Shown piece by piece: positions 6,517-9,730 of a DNA stretch of 9,730 nucleotides. The translations under genes and the position numbers were made by a program. The DNA comes from JBLIAZ01 sp047632015 (lineage in GTDB: Bacteria; Bacteroidota; Bacteroidia; Flavobacteriales_C; GCA-002722245), in NCBI GenBank assembly GCA_047632015.1, contig JBLIBC010000089.1, positions 1-9,730 on the forward strand, in the 5' to 3' direction. The notes beneath the pieces are model-generated. The model had not been told where the DNA came from and ran no database searches. It saw nothing but the letters and a program-made list of their open reading frames with translations. Within the stretch, counting starts at the first letter, position 1. Each line of letters starts with the position of its first letter.

Positions 6517-8333
6517 CAAATAAATTAAAACAAATAACATTAATTTTAGCTGTATGTCTTTTTGCATTTAATGCGTCTAGTCAGGATTTTAATCTTAATT
6601 GGTCGGATCCACTTAAGTACGATGATAAAAAGGATGGTTTTTTTCACTCTTACATGGATGCAAACGATAAGAACCTTTACGTCATGTTGTACAGCTCTGG
6701 CTTGAAAGGGCATATGACAGGAGAATATGGAAAAATGAAAGTTCTTGCTTTAGATGTTAAATCTAAAAAAAGGGTAGCAGAGGTTTCATTACTTGGGTAT
6801 AAGGAAAATGATAAGAAGTCACACAAAGGATTAAGCTACTATAAATCAGTGGTTTTCAATGATGTTATTTATATTTTTTGGAAGAAAAAATCAAAGAAAA
6901 TTGTAGAAATATACATGGAAGCCTTTGACGCCCAGCTGAAAAAGAAAGGTAAAATTGTTAAAATATATCAGCAAAATTTTAATAAAAAGTTAGACAAGCA
7001 ACCAGGTGTTTTTGTGCTTGTTAATCGAAGTATTGAAAAGATTGTGATTGGGGGAGAACTTGGCGGAAAAGCAGAAGATAATGTAGTTGTGGAGCTAAAA
7101 ATCCTTGAAAAAAACTTGAAGTTTTCGAAGGCATTGCAAGTGACTTTACCTTATGCTAAGATAAGGGAGAAAAAAAAGGGCTTATTTTCCAAAAACAGCA
7201 ACAGATACGGCGGCTTGACAAGTACGTATGAGCTTGGAGATGATGGTAACTTACACCTTGAAACATTTTTTAGTTTAACAAGGAAAGAAAGGAAAGAAAG
7301 GAAAAAAGCAGGGACCTTGGATGATTTTACCTCTATGCTTTTTGGCTCTATAAATTTGAATTCTGGGACGGTTAAGTACAAAGAAATCAAGTTTGAAGGG
7401 AAGGAAGTTAAGAACATGCAAAAGATCGTTGGAGAAAAAAACACCAAAGTTTTTGGCTTCTTTTCTGATGAGGATAAAGGGGGGGGTGATGATATTCACG
7501 GGATCTTCTATGGTATTTTATCTTCAAGCTATGACATCAAAAATGTGAAGTTTAATTATTTTACAAAACAACAATTAGATGAGTTGTTTAAGAAAGACAA
7601 AGAAGACAGGTACGAGATGGTCGGAGGATGTATGGGCATAGGAAAAAAGAAGAAAAAAAAGACTGACACAGGAGATGAGTTAGCTAAAAACTACCAAATA
7701 GAATATACAGTTACTTCAGACAGTGACGAGTTGTTTTTGTTTTGTAGTAGAACTGACAAATGGTCCCATACGCACTGTAGTACCGATGCAAATGGTAATC
7801 AAACCTGTACCACTACATATTACAATTCGAAAAAAAATATCACGTTATTTAAGCTGAATGGAGCTGGGAAATTGGAATGGGCAAGTAACCTAGACAGAGA
7901 CATCCTATACAAGGGAGGAATAGGAGTGTGGTCAATAAACGATGTAAGTGTTGTAGCTAAAAATGAATCGTTCTATGTGATATACGGTAACTCTGATAAG
8001 GACATGACAAAGAGTAAAAAGGAACGTAAGAAAGCTAAAAAAGCTAAAGCAAAAATAAGCCCTTTTGAATACGCTGTTTTTAGCGAAAAAAATGGAGAGG
8101 TTAAAAAGAAAATGTTTGCTGTGAACAAGATTGATACTGAAAAGAAAAAGAGAAGAACTGTTACTCCATCTAATATTGAAGTGATTAACAATAAGTTTTA
8201 CGCACAGTACACGAAAATGGGATATAAGCCAAAAGCTTGTTTAGTAGGTTGTGGTGCATTTTGGTTGATGGGAAGCACAAGTATTAGAAAAGGAGAAGGT
8301 TATATTGGTGAAATCGAAGTGCTGGAAAAGTAA
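6510..8333 (+). CDS. Exported lysine-rich protein of unknown function, possibly beta-propeller-like
   Basis: A 607-residue protein with a signal peptide ending near NASSQ (about 25). The mature part is a series of beta-strand blocks (KNLYVMLYSSGLKG, KVLALDVKSKK, VVFNDVIYIFWKKK, SDELFLFCSRTD, ESFYVIYGNSD), which hints at a propeller or other repeated-sheet fold. I recognise no family. It is strikingly lysine-rich, with clusters at 124-130, 258-266 (RKERKERKK), 379-384 (six Lys) and 502-515. Six cysteines remain after the signal: 374, 412, 423, 433, 577 and 581. Those at 412-433 sit in a CSRTDKWSHTHC...C segment and could form disulfides or bind a metal. There is a run of eight G at codons 324-326. 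It is the last gene of the operon; its stop is 1 nt from the convergent gene's stop, and transcription should end at the hairpin downstream. Confidence 0.85.
   Translation: MVTNKLKQITLILAVCLFAFNASSQDFNLNWSDPLKYDDKKDGFFHSYMDANDKNLYVMLYSSGLKGHMTGEYGKMKVLALDVKSKKRVAEVSLLGYKENDKKSHKGLSYYKSVVFNDVIYIFWKKKSKKIVEIYMEAFDAQLKKKGKIVKIYQQNFNKKLDKQPGVFVLVNRSIEKIVIGGELGGKAEDNVVVELKILEKNLKFSKALQVTLPYAKIREKKKGLFSKNSNRYGGLTSTYELGDDGNLHLETFFSLTRKERKERKKAGTLDDFTSMLFGSINLNSGTVKYKEIKFEGKEVKNMQKIVGEKNTKVFGFFSDEDKGGGDDIHGIFYGILSSSYDIKNVKFNYFTKQQLDELFKKDKEDRYEMVGGCMGIGKKKKKKTDTGDELAKNYQIEYTVTSDSDELFLFCSRTDKWSHTHCSTDANGNQTCTTTYYNSKKNITLFKLNGAGKLEWASNLDRDILYKGGIGVWSINDVSVVAKNESFYVIYGNSDKDMTKSKKERKKAKKAKAKISPFEYAVFSEKNGEVKKKMFAVNKIDTEKKKRRTVTPSNIEVINNKFYAQYTKMGYKPKACLVGCGAFWLMGSTSIRKGEGYIGEIEVLEK
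7281..7307 (+). repeat. Short tandem repeat, three 9-bp units in coding sequence
   Basis: AGGAAAGAA is repeated at 7281-7289 and 7290-7298, followed by AGGAAAAAA at 7299-7307. It encodes RKERKERKK in frame, so gain or loss of a unit would change charge length without a frameshift. Confidence 0.7.
7479..7486 (+). repeat. Homopolymeric run of eight G inside a coding region
   Basis: The run encodes glycines 324-326 of the 607-aa protein. It is the most conspicuous G homopolymer in an AT-rich window. A slip of one base in either direction would meet a stop at once or within about 20 codons. Confidence 0.85.
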
Positions 8334-8334
8334 T

Positions 8335-9153
8335 TTATTTCAGTAGAATAGGATAAGACTTTAAAAGGAGTGAAATTTTTGTTTGGCAATCAAATGAAAT
8401 TTCGCTCCTTTTTTTTGCCCCTAAGTCTGTGATGGTTTTCTTTGTTAAAGTTATGTTTCCCGCATAAAACCTAGGGAGTAAAGAAAGCCCTATTGCCGCT
8501 ACATTGACGTACATGTTTAACTTAGCTAACTCGAAGACACTATAAACCAATGCCGCGTGGGTTAGGGTTGATCCTATACCTAACAACTCTTTCCCAGCTA
8601 ATGTGGTTCCAAGTCCTGGAATAATTCGCGAAGCCAAAACGTATTTCTTTTTATTTCTCAACTCGTAATTGAAAACTTCTTTAATGCATGATAAGCATTG
8701 AAAAGCAGTGTCTATCCGCATCAGTTGTTTGACGTTGTTGTTAAAATAGGCGGTATCGCTTGATTTATCGATTAGTAAACCGAGTAGTAAGGTGTTTGGA
8801 CTTGTGTCTGAGGTTACTCTTTGATATTCATTTAAATAAAACATGGCGTAGTTTAGATCATCATGAATTTGAAGAATCACAGCAGCATTCCACAAAAACT
8901 CTTCTTGATCACAACTGTCTTTTAACAAGCTGTAGCGAACCCGTTTAATTTCTCTAATAGACGATTCATCTATAATTCCTCGTGAAATGTATGCCTGTGA
9001 TTTTTTAAAGTAGAATTCGTTCTTAGACGTATCAATAACTGCATAATATGCATCTTGCTCCAAGGTCAATAAGATCGAATCTAATTCAGAATTGCCGATC
9101 GAATACAGATTACTTGAACAAAGTAGGATGATAATAATAGTGAGAGACTTCAT
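8335..9153 (-). CDS. Exported/membrane protein with PGLG hydrophobic module, unknown function
   Basis: The product is 272 residues from ATG at 9153. A typical signal peptide (KSLTIIIILLCSSNLYS) opens it. A predicted alpha-helical, soluble region (about 25-165) with a TPR-like look follows (FLWNAAVILQIHDDLNYAMF, LNEYQRV). A module ASRIIPGLGTTLAGKE at about 174-189 then precedes two hydrophobic segments (about 189-207 and 212-227). A TTG at 9177 would add eight residues (MKKEKNSY); ATG 9153 gives the proper signal peptide, so I chose it. The start overlaps the upstream gene by 44 nt in another frame, suggesting translational coupling. The module resembles the one in that neighbour, so the two are probably distant paralogues. 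Codons near the 3' end also form the terminator of the opposite operon. Function unknown. Confidence 0.82.
   Translation of the reverse strand: MKSLTIIIILLCSSNLYSIGNSELDSILLTLEQDAYYAVIDTSKNEFYFKKSQAYISRGIIDESSIREIKRVRYSLLKDSCDQEEFLWNAAVILQIHDDLNYAMFYLNEYQRVTSDTSPNTLLLGLLIDKSSDTAYFNNNVKQLMRIDTAFQCLSCIKEVFNYELRNKKKYVLASRIIPGLGTTLAGKELLGIGSTLTHAALVYSVFELAKLNMYVNVAAIGLSLLPRFYAGNITLTKKTITDLGAKKRSEISFDCQTKISLLLKSYPILLK
8363..8416 (+). terminator. Strong intrinsic terminator of the protease operon
   Basis: A stem with arms 8363-8379 and 8396-8412 gives 17 pairs, two of them G-U, including the GC-containing AAAAGGAG/CTCCTTTT base. TTTG 8382-8385 can also pair with CAAA 8391-8394 at the tip. The stem runs into eight T at 8409-8416. 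It lies 30 nt after the stop at 8333 and acts for the plus strand only, because no T-run follows on the minus side. It lies entirely within the coding sequence of the convergent gene. Confidence 0.85.
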
Positions 9154-9730
9154 GTAAGAATTTTTTTCTTTTTTCAATTTTTACTTGTTTTAAATCGTGT
9201 GCTGAACCATATATATTGGAGAAGTAAAAAACGGAAAATACCCCTAGCGTAAAAATGGTGTAAGGGTGCTTTATACCCAACGTTTTGATGTTTTCAGCGG
9301 TTTGAATACCGTAAAGAACATTAGTTAGAAACGAAGGCCAAAAGCCATGAGGTCTGCCGCTGTATAATTTACCTAAACCTGGCACTACCATGGACAAACC
9401 AGCAGCGATTATAGGCTTACGTTTGTAGTACTTTTGATAAGAGTTGAAATGATGACGTAATGTATTCGGTAAGAAATCAGGTGATTGGTGAAGCGGATTT
9501 TCGCTTAAATGAAAGGCTTTATAGGTGATCAATGATTGGGTACCATTAAACAAACTACTGTCTTGAGAAAACCAAAGTTTAGCGGTAATTGTTGGGGCCG
9601 TAAGGTGATGGTTACTAGCAATTAGCATTGCTGTAGAGTCATTTGAAAAGAGATTTTCACTTTGTAAGTAACTATCGTAAAATGAATTTAAATCATTTAG
9701 TTGCAAGCTTAGTTTGCATTTGAAATAGAG
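9110..9730 (-). CDS. Membrane protein with PGLG module, 5' end outside the window (partial)
   Basis: The minus-strand frame is open from the window edge (9730) to TAA at 9110-9112, about 206 codons, with no stop before the edge; the true start is therefore probably beyond the window. A TTG at 9706 is an unlikely internal start. The N-terminal part in view is soluble (helical, e.g. LNSFYDSYLQSE). It is followed by AAGLSMVVPGLGKLYSGRPH at about 109-128 from the edge and hydrophobic segments (FWPSFLTNVLYGI and YTIFTLGVFSVFYFSNIYG), then a basic tail KIEKRKKF. The PGLGKLYSGR signature resembles small membrane domains often written as DUF5683-like or TM2-like, which is recalled rather than searched. 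It is the promoter-proximal partner of the downstream gene, whose start lies inside its last 15 codons. Confidence 0.75.
   Translation of the reverse strand, partial: LYFKCKLSLQLNDLNSFYDSYLQSENLFSNDSTAMLIASNHHLTAPTITAKLWFSQDSSLFNGTQSLITYKAFHLSENPLHQSPDFLPNTLRHHFNSYQKYYKRKPIIAAGLSMVVPGLGKLYSGRPHGFWPSFLTNVLYGIQTAENIKTLGIKHPYTIFTLGVFSVFYFSNIYGSAHDLKQVKIEKRKKFLHEVSHYYYHPTLFK

Noticed and set aside
8760..8948. 62-codon plus-strand frame antisense to the PGLG protein gene
   Set aside because: The minus-strand gene has a signal peptide and a coherent protein; this frame has neither.
9154..9180. A6/A7 runs in the overlap of the two minus-strand genes as a programmed frameshift site
   Set aside because: The downstream gene has its own ATG and a proper signal peptide; a fusion would bury that signal inside the protein. 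Coupled initiation explains the overlap better.
1..9730. tRNA, rRNA, CRISPR, insertion sequence, or defence system
   Set aside because: No cloverleaf-like segments, spaced direct repeats, transposase motifs, terminal repeats or defence-type domains were seen by eye on either strand.

Overview
The window looks like chromosomal DNA of a Bacteroidota member, most likely from Flavobacteriia (Flavobacteriales). It is AT-rich, starts usually lack a Shine-Dalgarno sequence, and candidate promoter elements are of the TTTG / TAnnTTTG kind. The four-gene ExbB - small membrane protein - ExbD - ExbD cluster has protein sequences close to what I recall for that phylum. This assignment rests on sequence character and recalled family patterns, not on a search. 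Nothing in the window indicates phage, transposon, CRISPR, rRNA or tRNA.

Layout. Positions 1-60 may be the 3' tail of an unidentified gene. Positions 116-1363 encode IlvA, threonine dehydratase, the first step of isoleucine synthesis. A perfect AT-rich palindrome and a possible promoter follow. Positions 1499-3890 are a tight plus-strand operon: ExbB/TolQ-type proton channel, an unrecognised four-helix membrane protein, and two ExbD/TolR-type subunits. Each gap is 1-3 nt. After a 162-nt spacer, 4053-8333 forms a second tight operon (1-nt gap, then a 7-nt overlap) of three exported proteins: a multidomain trypsin-like serine protease, a probable outer-membrane beta-barrel, and a 607-residue lysine-rich protein of unknown function. 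On the minus strand, 9153-8335 and 9730-9110 encode two exported or membrane proteins that share a PGLG-containing hydrophobic module and overlap by 44 nt. The upstream one runs off the window.

How the genes fit together. The Exb cluster should form an inner-membrane complex that uses the proton gradient to drive an envelope process, typically TonB-dependent outer-membrane transport; no TonB gene lies beside it here. The protease/barrel/lysine-rich operon has no recognisable pathway and is the best candidate for an undescribed envelope module. Its transcript is closed by a strong intrinsic terminator lying inside the coding sequence of the convergent minus-strand gene, the two stop codons being 1 nt apart. 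Apart from ilvA, every full-length gene encodes a membrane or exported protein.
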